Source: Arthrobacter globiformis (GTDB lineage Bacteria > Actinomycetota > Actinomycetes > Actinomycetales > Micrococcaceae). From it: a stretch of DNA of 64,000 bases. The position numbers and the translations under genes are program-made. Below are positions 23,988 through 32,973 of the stretch, one piece after another. The stretch spans positions 124,001 to 188,000 of the forward strand of contig NZ_QLNP01000062.1 of assembly GCF_003261175.1 (NCBI RefSeq), in the 5' to 3' direction. Each line of letters opens with the position of its first letter. The first letter of the stretch is position 1. Under the pieces are notes generated by a model. It saw only the letters and a list, made by a program, of their open reading frames with translations, was not told where the DNA came from and did no database searches.

Positions 23988-25352
23988 CTACGCCGCCTTC
24001 CGCTCCCGCCACAGCAGCGACACCACGAACGTCACCGCGCTGAGCGCCAACATGACCAGCACCACGCGGCCCCAGTTCTCCTGGTTGACGCCGGTGCCGT
24101 AGAAGATGCCGATCATCACCGTCGCGCTGATAGCGCCGACGTACCGGCAGGTCTGAAAGATCCCGGCGGCCATTCCCCTTTCCTCCGGTGCCGCGGAGAG
24201 GTACAGCCCCTGGTTGTAAGCGATGCTGGCCGACCCGTACGGGACGCCCATCAGGGCGGTCAGCAGCAGCACGAGCAGGACGGCGAACGACGCTGTCAGC
24301 AGCCAGAGTGCCGCTGCCGCCAAGGTCAAAAGTACGACGCCGGCGATCAGCACCCGCCGCGCGCCGAACCGGTCGATCGCACGCACGGCAAGCGGGGTGA
24401 CGACCACTGACATGGCCGCCAGCGGCAGCATCAGCACGCCCACCAGGCCGGGGTTGTAGCCGCCGGCCTCCTGCAGCAGCTGCGGCAGGCCAAAGAACGC
24501 GAAGTAGTAGACTCCGCTGAACACCGTAAAGCCCAGGTACACCAGCAGCAGAGGCCGGTTCCTGCCGAGCAGCCGCAGGTCCAGGAACGGCCGGTCGAAG
24601 CGCAGCTCGCGCCAGGCGAACAGCACCGCGAGGACCATGGCGCCGCCGAGGAGCCACCAGCGGTAGCCGGGCAGCGCGTTCAGCAGGCCCATGAGCAGCA
24701 GCACCATGCCGCCCGTGAACGCGAGGATGCCAGGGATGTCCGAGTCGCGCAGCAGGGTGGCGATGCTGCCCTGCTCCCGCCGCTCGTCCGGAGGTGCGGC
24801 CTTCCGCACGATGAGCAGGGCGGCGAGGGCCAGCGGCACATTGACCAGGAACAGCGCCTGCCAGCCGACCAGGCTCACCAGCAGCCCGCCGACCACCGGG
24901 CCCACCGCCGCCCCGGACGTGTTGGCCATCTGGATCCGGCCCAGCGGCCTGGTCGAGGTGGTGTCCGCCAGCCGTGCCAGGGTGCCGACCATGACGACGG
25001 CGCTCGGGTAGGCCGTCGCCGTTCCCAGCGCCATCAGCGCGCGGGCGATGCAGACGAACACGAAGTTCGGCGAGAAGGGCGCCAGCGCGCAGGACACGAG
25101 CACCAGGCCCATGCCGAGCATGAAGAGTTTCCGCGGACCGAACCTGTCAGCGAGCCTCCCCATCAGCGGCTGGCCAGCGGCGGAGGTGATGTAGAAGGCG
25201 GTGATCACCCACGTGACGGTGGCGACGTCGAGCCGGAAGTCCTGGCGCAACACCACCAGAGCGACGGCGATCATCGACGAATTCAGCGGGTTCAGCGCCG
25301 TGCCCAGGCTGAGGCCGGCTACGGCAAGGCCGGTGCGGGAAGAGTTGCTCAC
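23988..25352 (-). CDS. MFS efflux transporter, DHA2-like
   Basis: 454 residues, 14 predicted helices by the length of the hydrophobic pattern. Motifs: AVLVVLRQDFRLDVATVTWVITAFYI after helix 1, MGRLADRFGPRKLFMLGMGL (motif A), ARALMALGTATAYPSAVVMV, GAAVGPVVGGLLV (motif C, typical of antiporters) and FLVNVPLALAALL. These are the signs of drug/metabolite proton antiporters. GTG start. No regulator is next to it. Confidence 0.85.
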   Translation of the reverse strand: MSNSSRTGLAVAGLSLGTALNPLNSSMIAVALVVLRQDFRLDVATVTWVITAFYITSAAGQPLMGRLADRFGPRKLFMLGMGLVLVSCALAPFSPNFVFVCIARALMALGTATAYPSAVVMVGTLARLADTTSTRPLGRIQMANTSGAAVGPVVGGLLVSLVGWQALFLVNVPLALAALLIVRKAAPPDERREQGSIATLLRDSDIPGILAFTGGMVLLLMGLLNALPGYRWWLLGGAMVLAVLFAWRELRFDRPFLDLRLLGRNRPLLLVYLGFTVFSGVYYFAFFGLPQLLQEAGGYNPGLVGVLMLPLAAMSVVVTPLAVRAIDRFGARRVLIAGVVLLTLAAAALWLLTASFAVLLVLLLTALMGVPYGSASIAYNQGLYLSAAPEERGMAAGIFQTCRYVGAISATVMIGIFYGTGVNQENWGRVVLVMLALSAVTFVVSLLWRERKAA

Positions 25353-25744
25353 ACGTTCCAGTTTGGCCTACGGAGCGTCATCGTTGCCTTAGGCCACGAC
25401 ACATCCTGCTATGGCTCTGGTCATCTTGGGACCGGCTAAAGGCTACATATAGCGCTGGTGCCGGCCACCACGACAGGCTAGACCTGTAAGAGCCACGACT
25501 TCATCTCCAGTAAGGAGTCGCAGGTTCTGCCGTTCCCGCTCGTAACCGACCGCAACAGGCGGTGCATTGCTGCTCGCGCCAAACCACCGCCTTTTCTTCT
25601 TCCTGTTGCAGACGCCTGACGAGCGGCCGAAGCCACTCACAATAGGGCCTTCGCGAAACCTGCGAATTTCTTGCGGCTCCCTTGATTCCCCGGTCCTAGC
25701 GTGATTACGCTCGCTCGCACAACAACTTTCTTTGGGGAAAAACC
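25353..25744. other. 392-bp intergenic stretch, no gene seen
   Basis: It lies between the MFS pump start and the excalibur protein. An open minus-strand frame of 65 codons (25443-25640) has a poor codon pattern and no ribosome site, and I do not accept it. No hairpin stronger than background and no tRNA-like cloverleaf is seen. The lower GC of the last 120 bp probably holds the promoter of the next gene. Confidence 0.4.
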
Positions 25745-26677
25745 ATGAACGATAATTCCGCTATACCCGCGCGCCCGAGAACCGGCTGGCGTCCTGGTCT
25801 GCTTTTCTGGATCGTCACGGCGATCGTCCTGTTTATTCTCTCGGTTGCCGCCATTGCGGGTGGCTTTGCTGCCGTTTTGGTATTTCTGGGAATAATTGCG
25901 GTTCTCACGGGACTCTACGCCTTGCTACTCAAACGGCGTACATGGGTGGGCATTCCGCACCGCAAGAGCGCGTTGGCAGTCACCCTCTCTGGGGTCCTCG
26001 TGTTTATGCTGGGCGGCATCGCGGCAGCGGGAGCTGCGCCGAGCACTGATGGCAGCCAGGCGGCCCTCGTGGCCGCGCAGGAGACAACGCCCGCGGCCTC
26101 GGCCACGCCGACTGAGACGAATCCGGCTGAGACTACCTGCCTGACCGTCGACGAGTCCCAGACCTATAATGGCGAAACCTTCATCTGCACGCAGGGTGAC
26201 GACGCGCAGCTCGTATGGCTCTCGGAAGCTCAGTCCCGAAAAGTAGTCGAAGCGCGCGAGGCTAAGGCCAAAGTCTTGGCAGCGAAGATTGCAGCTGACA
26301 AGGTTGCCGCTCAAAAGGCCGCTGCAAAGGCGGCGGCGGACAAACTTGCCGCGGAAAAGGCAGCAGCCAAGGCAGCCGCGGACAAGCTCGCCGCCGAAAA
26401 AGCAGCCGCTCAAGAGGCAGCGGCACGAAAGGCAGCGGAAAAGTCGGCGGCAGATCAGGCGGCGGCTGCGCAAGCGGCAGCGGACCAGGCGGCGGCCCAG
26501 GCGGCCGCAGAGCAGGCCGCCCAGCAGGTGGTTGTCCCCGCCGCACCGGCGCCTGCCTCCGTCTACTACAAAAACTGCACCGCCGCTAGGGCCGCAGGAG
26601 CTGCACCTGTATACGCAGGTAGCCCTGGATACGCCGCCCACCTCGACCGTGACGGCGACGGCATCGGCTGCGAATAA
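25745..26677 (+). CDS. Membrane protein with Ala/Lys heptad stalk and excalibur domain
   Basis: 310 residues. Two or three membrane helices (about 19-60 and 79-99) are followed by an extracytoplasmic Thr/Pro segment, one Cys-bounded patch (TTCLTVDESQTYNGETFIC), a long Ala-Lys-Glu stalk from about 165 to 255 built of repeated KAAADKLAAEKAAA units, and a C-terminal excalibur calcium-binding domain (YYKNCTAARAAG ... DRDGDGIGCE). The DxDxDG loop would bind Ca2+. The stalk should be a long single helix or coiled coil projecting from the membrane. Role unknown; excalibur domains are common in surface proteins and nucleases. Confidence 0.8.
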   Translation: MNDNSAIPARPRTGWRPGLLFWIVTAIVLFILSVAAIAGGFAAVLVFLGIIAVLTGLYALLLKRRTWVGIPHRKSALAVTLSGVLVFMLGGIAAAGAAPSTDGSQAALVAAQETTPAASATPTETNPAETTCLTVDESQTYNGETFICTQGDDAQLVWLSEAQSRKVVEAREAKAKVLAAKIAADKVAAQKAAAKAAADKLAAEKAAAKAAADKLAAEKAAAQEAAARKAAEKSAADQAAAAQAAADQAAAQAAAEQAAQQVVVPAAPAPASVYYKNCTAARAAGAAPVYAGSPGYAAHLDRDGDGIGCE

Positions 26678-26686
26678 CTAACGCGA

Positions 26687-26731
26687 ATGAGAAACGGGTC
26701 CGCCGCTACTGCGGCGGGCCCGTTTCTCATT
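26687..26731 (+). terminator. Hairpin with long arms after excalibur gene
   Basis: AATGAGAAACGGGTCCGCCG and its near-complement CGGCGGGCCCGTTTCTCATT form a stem of about 19 bp with a 5-base loop. A-rich and T-rich ends make it a Rho-independent terminator usable from both sides, since the next gene is convergent. Confidence 0.85.
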
Positions 26732-26753
26732 GTGCACCAAGCAAACCGCGCCC

Positions 26754-27536
26754 CTACCCCAGCCGCCGCTGCCGGAACATAGGAAACTGCTCCCGCACGC
26801 GGGCCACGGTAGCGAGCGAAACCTCCACCGCCCGCACCCCCGGCGCAAGCCCGAGGTCCGCCTCGACATACCCCATCGGATCCACCAGCAGACTCCGTCC
26901 TACGGACACCGGCGGGGCCTGGCACACACCAGCCACGTAGACGCCGTTCTCAATCCCCCGCGCCGCGTTTAAAGCCAGCCACTGCTCCGTCTTGTGCGTT
27001 CCCGGCACCCACGACGAGCAGACCAGCAAAACCTGGGCGCCGGCGTCGGCCAGGGACCGGGCCAGCTCCGGGAACCGCAGGTCGTAGCAGGTCATCAGCC
27101 CGAACCGCGCTCCCCCGGCCTCGAACACCACCGGCTCGGTCGACGGCCCCGGCTTGATGTACGTCGACTCCCCGAAGCCCTGCGCGTCGAACAGGTGGAT
27201 CTTCCGGTAGACGGCCAGCCGCTCGCCGGAAGGCCCGAAAGCCACCAGCGTGTTGTACGCCCGGCCCTCCTCGCCGGAGGTTTCCACCACCCCCGCCACC
27301 AGCGTGATCCCGTGGCGGGCGGCGGTGGCCGCAAGTTCCCGGCAAACCGGCCCGTCCAGCGGCTCCGCCATCGCCGGGAACGAGGCGTCCACCACCTTCT
27401 TCTCGTACGTGGCGTACTCCGGGAAGGCCACCAGCATGGCGCCATCCGCGGCGGCGGACGCGGCGAACCGGTCGATCGCGGCCAGGTTGGCGGCAATGTC
27501 CGTGCCGGACTCCAGCTGCCCGAGCGCTATCCTCAC
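26754..27536 (-). CDS. Carbon-nitrogen hydrolase (nitrilase superfamily, amidase-type)
   Basis: 260 residues from the GTG at 27536, which follows GGAAGGGA; a TTG ten codons upstream also opens the frame. The catalytic triad is visible: Glu in VAFPEYA, Lys in YRKIHLFDA and Cys in MTCYDLRFPE. These enzymes hydrolyse amides or carbamoyl amines to acid plus ammonia. It is the third gene of an operon with a permease and a second nitrilase and is closer to Nit2/omega-amidase-like proteins in its CYDLRFPE box. Substrate not determined. Confidence 0.85.
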   Translation of the reverse strand: MRIALGQLESGTDIAANLAAIDRFAASAAADGAMLVAFPEYATYEKKVVDASFPAMAEPLDGPVCRELAATAARHGITLVAGVVETSGEEGRAYNTLVAFGPSGERLAVYRKIHLFDAQGFGESTYIKPGPSTEPVVFEAGGARFGLMTCYDLRFPELARSLADAGAQVLLVCSSWVPGTHKTEQWLALNAARGIENGVYVAGVCQAPPVSVGRSLLVDPMGYVEADLGLAPGVRAVEVSLATVARVREQFPMFRQRRLG

Positions 27537-27570
27537 GCCAGTCCCTTCCGTCCCGTAATCCAACAAAAAC

Positions 27571-28923
27571 CTAGGCGGCGGCCTCCACGGTGGCCTTCTC
27601 CGTCGTCGTCATTTCCGGCGGCGCCGCGCGGAAGCCGCGCGTGATCAGCGCCAGCACCACGATGCCCAGCGCCAGCCAGGACAGTCCCAGCGTAATGGCG
27701 TTGCTGTCCAGCTGGGAGAGCAGGTAGGCGCAGACGAGGGCGCCCACCGCCGGGACCACCACGTACGATGCAAAGTTCAGCTGCTCCCCGGCACGGCGCC
27801 GGCGCACGTAGTGGAACACCACGGACACATTCACCAGCGTGAAGGCGGTGAACGCGCCGAAGTTGATGAACGACGTCGACGTCGCCACGTCCAGGAAAAT
27901 CGCGATCAGGCCCACGATTCCGGTGACCACCAGGTTCACCACGGGGGTGTGGAACTTCGCGTTCAGCCGGCCGAACACCGCCTTGGGCAGCACCGAGTCG
28001 CGGCCCATGGCGTAGACCAGGCGGGAGGCGCTGGCCTGCGCGGCCAGGCCGGAGGCGAACTGCGCCACCACCAGCCCGGCGAGGAACACCGCGCCGAAGA
28101 GCTGCCCGCCGATCTGCAGCGCGATCGCGCTGGCCGCGGAGGCCGAGTCCTCGAACACGCCGCCCGGGTGCACCAGCTGCGTAATGTAGGAGACGGCCAC
28201 GAAAATGCCGCCGCCGATCAGCGCGATGAGCATGATGGCCCGGGGCACGTTCCGGCGCGGGTCCACCGTTTCCTCGGTGAGGGTGGTGACGGCGTCGAAC
28301 CCGAGGAACGAGTATGCCGCGATGGCCGCGCCGGCGGAGACGGTGGCGAAGCTGGACGTGCCGTTGAAGAACGGCTCCGTGCTGGCCAGGCCGCCCGCGC
28401 CGGAGGTGGACACCACGTTGCCGATGGCCAGCGCCACGAAAATCACGATCACCAGCAGCTGGAACGCCATCAGCACGTAGTTGGCCTTGTCCGCCACCTT
28501 GATGCCCAGGATGTTCAGCACCGTGGTGACGAGGATGAAGGCAACAATCCACAGCCACATGGGCACGCCCGGGAACTGCGCGTTCAGGTACGAACTGCCG
28601 ATCAGCCAGATCACCATGGGCAGGAACAGGTAGTCCAGCAGGATCGCCCAGCCCACCAGGAACCCCACCCGGGGATCGATGGACCGGCGCACGTACGTGT
28701 ACGCGGAGCCGGCCACCGGGTAGGCCACCGCCATCCGGCCGTAGCTGTGCGCCGTGAACAGCATGGCCACCATCGCCACGAGGTAGGCCGACGGCGCCGC
28801 CCCGCCCGTGGTCTCGGCGATCAGGCCGAAGATGGCCAGGACGATCAGCGGGGTCAGGTACGCCAGGCCGAACAGCACCAGCGACGGCAGCTTCAGCGTG
28901 CGGGTCAGGGTTGGAGTGGTCAC
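27571..28923 (-). CDS. APC-family amino acid/amine permease
   Basis: About 450 residues, 12 helices. The APC signature starts at LPSLVLFGLAYLTPLIVLAIFGLIAE and continues with YPVAGSAYTYVRRSIDPRVGFLVGWAILLDYLFLP and SFLGFDAVTTLTEETVDPRRNVPRAI. The GTG at 28923 has an AAGGA site at the right distance. An ATG at 28941 would overlap the upstream nitrilase stop by 8 bp and has no good site. It probably imports the amide or amine used by the two flanking hydrolases. Confidence 0.88.
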   Translation of the reverse strand: MTTPTLTRTLKLPSLVLFGLAYLTPLIVLAIFGLIAETTGGAAPSAYLVAMVAMLFTAHSYGRMAVAYPVAGSAYTYVRRSIDPRVGFLVGWAILLDYLFLPMVIWLIGSSYLNAQFPGVPMWLWIVAFILVTTVLNILGIKVADKANYVLMAFQLLVIVIFVALAIGNVVSTSGAGGLASTEPFFNGTSSFATVSAGAAIAAYSFLGFDAVTTLTEETVDPRRNVPRAIMLIALIGGGIFVAVSYITQLVHPGGVFEDSASAASAIALQIGGQLFGAVFLAGLVVAQFASGLAAQASASRLVYAMGRDSVLPKAVFGRLNAKFHTPVVNLVVTGIVGLIAIFLDVATSTSFINFGAFTAFTLVNVSVVFHYVRRRRAGEQLNFASYVVVPAVGALVCAYLLSQLDSNAITLGLSWLALGIVVLALITRGFRAAPPEMTTTEKATVEAAA

Positions 28924-28933
28924 GTGGTTGTCC

Positions 28934-29812
28934 TTAAGCATTGAAAGTGGGGGGCGTCCAGGTCAGCGGATTGATCCGCCCCTGGTAGACGGGAAGTTCG
29001 ACGGCGGCCTCGCCGTCCCGGAACTGGGACCAGGGACGGTTGAGGTTCTCCGTCCCGTGGGTGCGGACGTGCCCGACGGCGGCCAGGTCCAGGTCCGCCG
29101 TGAGCAGCACCCGGGCGTCGTCCCCGGATTCGGCGATGGTGTTGCCCTCGGGGTCGACGATGATGCTCTTGCCCTGGCCGGTGGGGCCGGCGCAGTTGAC
29201 GCTGACCACAAACACCTGGTTCACGATGGCGTTCGCCTTGGCCAGCACCAGCTCCTGCCGCCGATCCGGGGTGGTGGTCTTGACGACGTTGAGGATCACC
29301 TCGGCGCCCATCCAGGCGAGCTGGCGGGACACCTCCGGATACCAGGCGTCGTAGCAGATGTTCAGGCCCAGCCTGCCGATGCCGGCCAGGTCCACGGTGG
29401 TGAACCGGTCGCCGGGATCGTAGGGCTCGAACGGGCGCCAGGGGAAGATCTTCCGGTAATAGCCGGCCAGCTCCCCCTCCGGGGAGAGGACCAGCTGGGT
29501 GTTGAACAGCTGGCCTTCCGGGCCGCGCTCGCAGACGCTGCCCGGGACGAGCCAGATGCCCAGGTCCGCGGCCAGCTCCTTCAGTTCCTTGACGCGCGGC
29601 CCGTCCAGCGGTTCGGCCGCGTCCTGCAGCGCTTCGGTGCGCTGCCGGTCCGGGTTCCCGTCGCCGAAGAGGTGCAGCTCCGGGAAGACCACGAGTTTGC
29701 TGTCCGGCTTGGTTTCCAGGGCTACTTTGACCTCTTCGGCGAAGGCCGAGACGGGTTCACCGATGAGCCTGGGCCGGGCCTGGGCAGCAATGAGGGGAAG
29801 GATTCGTTGCAT
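28934..29812 (-). CDS. Carbon-nitrogen hydrolase (nitrilase superfamily)
   Basis: 292 residues. Triad: Glu in VVFPELHLF, Lys in YYRKIFPWRPFEPYD and Cys in NICYDAWYPEVSRQLAW. The CYDAWYPE box and the length place it in a different branch from the partner at 26754-27536. First gene of the operon; its leader contains the TGATCT operator sites. The pair may attack different bonds of one substrate, or one enzyme may follow the other. Confidence 0.85.
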   Translation of the reverse strand: MQRILPLIAAQARPRLIGEPVSAFAEEVKVALETKPDSKLVVFPELHLFGDGNPDRQRTEALQDAAEPLDGPRVKELKELAADLGIWLVPGSVCERGPEGQLFNTQLVLSPEGELAGYYRKIFPWRPFEPYDPGDRFTTVDLAGIGRLGLNICYDAWYPEVSRQLAWMGAEVILNVVKTTTPDRRQELVLAKANAIVNQVFVVSVNCAGPTGQGKSIIVDPEGNTIAESGDDARVLLTADLDLAAVGHVRTHGTENLNRPWSQFRDGEAAVELPVYQGRINPLTWTPPTFNA

Positions 29813-29835
29813 GGGTTTTTCTCCGAGCTGGGGTG

Positions 29836-29866
29836 TGATCTGAGTTATATTAGATCAGAATGATCC
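29836..29866. promoter_or_regulatory. TGATC-type operator for the GntR regulator
   Basis: TGATCT at 29836-29841 and AGATCA at 29852-29857 form an inverted repeat around an AT-rich centre, and TGATCC follows at 29861-29866. The AT-rich core is unusual in this GC-rich DNA and may include the -10 box. It lies in the 75-bp divergent region between the nitrilase operon and the GntR gene. Confidence 0.65.
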
Positions 29867-29887
29867 AATTATGGGAAGGGGCTGCGG

Positions 29888-30727
29888 ATGGGCCGTAAAG
29901 TAGCGGATATGACCCGTCAGTTGGAGGACGCCGCGGGCGCCTCCCCCGCTTCCGCCGGCGACGCCGCTTCGGGCGGCGCCTCGCGCACTGATGCTTCGAG
30001 AATTGGATCCAGGGCGCTGGCCGGCATGGACCGCCGCAGCGCGATCGATGCCGTCCGACTGCGCATCGGCATGGCCATTTCGCTCGGACTGCTGAAACCC
30101 GGCGAGCGCCTGCCCGACCAGGAGGACGTGGCGCTCGGCCTGTCGGTCAGCCCGATCACGGCCCGTCGGGCCCTGGCGAGCCTGGCGGACCAGGGCGTGG
30201 TGGTGCGGCGCCGCGGCCGGGCCGGCGGAACCTTCGTGGCGGACGAGCCGCCGCGGGACGTACTGGCCGAACTGACGGCATCACCCGCCGAGTCCCAGGC
30301 GGTGAACCGGCTGGTGGACCGGCGGCTGCTCTTCGAATGCGCGGTGACCCATTACGCGGCCGTCAACGCCACCGCCGAACAGCTGGACGAGCTGGAGCGG
30401 CTGACCCGCGAGATGGCGGCGTCGACGGACTGGTCCGGCTACCACCAGGCTGACGAGCAGTTCCACCAGCTGGTGGGCACCGCGTCCTGCCTGGGGACCG
30501 CCGTCGGGGTTTACCACGAGACCCTGGCCGAGCTCTATGCCTACTTCATCCCCTACCCCATCGAGCTGCTGCACAAGTCCAACTGCGACCACATCGAGCT
30601 GGTGGCAGCGCTGCGGGCACACGACGGAGATACCGCAGTCGAGATCTCCCGCAAGCACGTGGACATCCTGCACCGGACCATGTTCATGGGACTGGCCCCG
30701 GGTGGATCCCAACCTGCGCACGCCTGA
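29888..30727 (+). CDS. GntR-family regulator, FCD type
   Basis: 279 residues. After a disordered Ala/Ser-rich 45-residue leader comes a winged HTH (AVRLRIGMAISLGLLKPGERLPDQEDVALGLSVSPITARRALASL) and an FCD effector domain (RRLLFECAVTHYAA, ADEQFHQLV, HIELVAALRAHD, ISRKHVDILHRT) whose spaced His and Asp residues can bind a metal. GGAAGGGG precedes the ATG at 29888. It is divergent from the nitrilase-permease operon and should respond to the carboxylate or amide of that pathway. Confidence 0.88.
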   Translation: MGRKVADMTRQLEDAAGASPASAGDAASGGASRTDASRIGSRALAGMDRRSAIDAVRLRIGMAISLGLLKPGERLPDQEDVALGLSVSPITARRALASLADQGVVVRRRGRAGGTFVADEPPRDVLAELTASPAESQAVNRLVDRRLLFECAVTHYAAVNATAEQLDELERLTREMAASTDWSGYHQADEQFHQLVGTASCLGTAVGVYHETLAELYAYFIPYPIELLHKSNCDHIELVAALRAHDGDTAVEISRKHVDILHRTMFMGLAPGGSQPAHA

Positions 30728-30820
30728 ACCAGTCCGCCGCCCGGCCTGCCGCCCAGTGCGGCACAACACTTCGTGTCCGGATCCGGAATAGGGAAGTCCG
30801 GCCACGCGGTTGTGGCAAAC

Positions 30821-31750
30821 ATGAAGGCAATCACCTACAGCACCTACGGAAACCCGGACGTCCTCGAATACGGCGATCAGCCGATGCCTAAAGTCGGGCC
30901 GGGAATGGTCTTGGTCAAGGTCAGGGCAGCCGCAGTGAACCCTGTGGACTGGAAGATCATGGCCGGCTACCTGGACGCAGTAATGGACCTGGAGTTCCCC
31001 GCGATCCCAGGCTGGGACGTGACGGGGGTGGTGGAGTCTGTGGGCATCGATGCCCGGCAGTTCAAGCCCGGCGACGAGGTCATCGCCTATGGCCGCAAGG
31101 ACTACGTCCACGGCGGAAGTTTTGCCGAGTACATCGCGCTGCCGGAGCGGGTGTTGGCGCGGAAGCCTGCCTCGCTGGGGTGGAACGAATCGGCTGGCCT
31201 GCCCCTGGCCGGGCTGACCGCCTATCAGGTCCTCAACCGGCTGGGCCTGAAGGCGGGCGAAACTGTTCTGATCCACGGTGGTTCCGGGGGCGTGGGGTCG
31301 CTTGGCATCCAGATCGCCGTAGCCAGGGGCGCCAGTGTCATTGCCACCGCCTCGGAGAAGAACCACGAATTCCTCCGCTCCCTGGGTGCCGAGCCGGTTG
31401 CCTACGGGGATGGACTTGCAGACCGCGTGCGTGCGCTGCGCCCTGACGGCGTGGATGTCGTTGCCGATTTCGTGGGTGGAAACCTCGAAGCAACGCTGGC
31501 GGTGTTGGCCGAAGGAGGCCGGCATGCTTCGATCGCCGACAGTGAAGCGGAGAAGCATGGCGGTACCTGGATGTGGGTCAGCCCCGTAGGTGCCGACCTG
31601 CAGGAACTGGCCGACTTGGTGGACAGCCGGAACATCCATGTTGAAGTTGCCGAAGTCTTCCCGCTGGAACAGGCCGCGGATGCCTTCCGGTCCAACATGG
31701 AGGGACATACCCGCGGCAAGATCATCGTTGCCGTGGACCAGGATTCCTGA
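30821..31750 (+). CDS. Zinc-independent MDR oxidoreductase (quinone reductase-like)
   Basis: 309 residues of the medium-chain dehydrogenase/reductase family: MKAITYSTYGNPDVLEYGD, AAVNPVDWKIMAG, GWDVTGVVESVG, FKPGDEVIAYG and the NADPH loop VLIHGGSGGVGSLGIQIA. It lacks the Cys/His zinc ligands of classical alcohol dehydrogenases, so an enone or quinone reductase is likely. The ATG at 30821 starts right at the domain; no good ribosome site is seen. It shares a bidirectional terminator with the TerC gene. Confidence 0.85.
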   Translation: MKAITYSTYGNPDVLEYGDQPMPKVGPGMVLVKVRAAAVNPVDWKIMAGYLDAVMDLEFPAIPGWDVTGVVESVGIDARQFKPGDEVIAYGRKDYVHGGSFAEYIALPERVLARKPASLGWNESAGLPLAGLTAYQVLNRLGLKAGETVLIHGGSGGVGSLGIQIAVARGASVIATASEKNHEFLRSLGAEPVAYGDGLADRVRALRPDGVDVVADFVGGNLEATLAVLAEGGRHASIADSEAEKHGGTWMWVSPVGADLQELADLVDSRNIHVEVAEVFPLEQAADAFRSNMEGHTRGKIIVAVDQDS

Positions 31751-31784
31751 TCCCGCAGTTGGTCGCCTAAGGCCCCGTCCCACC

Positions 31785-31832
31785 GGACGCACGACGGCGG
31801 CACCTAACACTTGGTGCCGCCGTCGTGCGTCC
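31785..31832. terminator. Bidirectional terminator, perfect 20-bp stem
   Basis: GGACGCACGACGGCGGCACC at 31785-31804 and its exact complement at 31813-31832 enclose an 8-base loop. It lies between convergent genes (MDR oxidoreductase and TerC) and can serve both. Confidence 0.85.
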
Positions 31833-31854
31833 TGCAGGGGTAGCCGGCCGGAGG

Positions 31855-32934
31855 CTACCGCCTGCTGCGGGCCGTGCTGTCCGTGTCCTCATCCACGCCA
31901 GCGTCCGCATCCTGGTATGCCGCGGAGGTGCGGTCATGGGACACTCCGTCACCGAGGACACCGTCGCCAACCCCGCCTCTGCGGGTCTTGGCCAGGCTGG
32001 CCCCCGTGGCCACCAGGATGGCGGCAGCGATGAAGAGCAGTGAGAACCAGATGGGGATCTCAGGCACCCACAGGAGCGGCTGGCCACCGTTGATGAAGGA
32101 CACCTCGTTGACGTGCAGGGCGTGGAAGACCAGCTTTACACCGATGAACGCCAGGATGACGGCCAGGCCCTGCGCGAGGTACACCAGGCGTTCCAGCAGT
32201 CCTCCGATGAGGAAGAACAGCTGCCGCAGGCCCATCAGGGCGAAGGCGTTGGCGGTGAAGACGATATACGCCTCGCTCGTCAGGCCGTAGATTGCGGGAA
32301 TCGAGTCGACCGCGAAGATCAGGTCCACGAAGCCGATGGCAATGATGGTGAGCAGCATCGGCGTCACGAACCGCTTGCCGCCCAGGTTCACAGTGAGCCT
32401 GTCCCGGTGGTAGTCCGGGGTGACCGGCAGGACGCGGCGCACGAATTTCATGAACCTGCCGTCGGCTGGGTTGCTGTCATGGCCGCCGAAGGCTTGCCGG
32501 TACGCGAGGAAGAGCAGCAGGGCGCCGAAGATGTAGAACACCCAGGAGAAGTTCTCAATCAGCGTGGCCCCGATGGCGATGAAGCCGCCGCGCAGGATGA
32601 GGGCGATGATGATGCCCACCATCAGCACCTTCTGTTGGTACTTCCTGGGGACGGCGAACCCTGCCATCACGATGAGGAAGACGAACAGGTTGTCGACGGA
32701 CAGGGCTTTTTCGGTGAGGTAGCCGGCGAAGTACTCTCCGCCGAACGTCCAGCCCGATACCATGCCAATCCCGACGCCGAACAGCAGCGCCAGTCCGATG
32801 TAAAACGCCGACCAGCGCGCCGATTCGGCGATTGACGGTTCGTGGGGTTTGCGGACGTGGGCGAAGAACTCGTAGACAAAGAACAGGATGGTCACGGCGA
32901 TGGTGATGATCCAGACCAGAGGGGTTACCTGCAT
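31855..32934 (-). CDS. TerC/Alx-family membrane protein, probable Mn2+ exporter
   Basis: 359 residues, about nine helices. Family core motifs are EKALSVDNLFVFLIVMAGF and, in the second repeat, FVDLIFAVDSIPAIYGL, each with a membrane-embedded Asp-Asn or Asp pair that binds metal. The chain ends with a hydrophilic acidic tail (DADAGVDEDTDSTARS). Alx/TerC members export Mn2+. The ATG at 32934 gives MQVTPLVW directly before helix 1 and has a GGAG site; further upstream the frame runs through the riboswitch. Confidence 0.9.
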   Translation of the reverse strand: MQVTPLVWIITIAVTILFFVYEFFAHVRKPHEPSIAESARWSAFYIGLALLFGVGIGMVSGWTFGGEYFAGYLTEKALSVDNLFVFLIVMAGFAVPRKYQQKVLMVGIIIALILRGGFIAIGATLIENFSWVFYIFGALLLFLAYRQAFGGHDSNPADGRFMKFVRRVLPVTPDYHRDRLTVNLGGKRFVTPMLLTIIAIGFVDLIFAVDSIPAIYGLTSEAYIVFTANAFALMGLRQLFFLIGGLLERLVYLAQGLAVILAFIGVKLVFHALHVNEVSFINGGQPLLWVPEIPIWFSLLFIAAAILVATGASLAKTRRGGVGDGVLGDGVSHDRTSAAYQDADAGVDEDTDSTARSRR

Positions 32935-32973
32935 GGTGGGTACTCCAAAGGGGTAGGCGTTGACATGTACGCC

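Noticed and set aside
25443-25640. Minus-strand open frame of 65 codons in the gap before the excalibur gene
   Set aside because: No ribosome site, basic low-complexity start, no family, and codon use unlike its neighbours.
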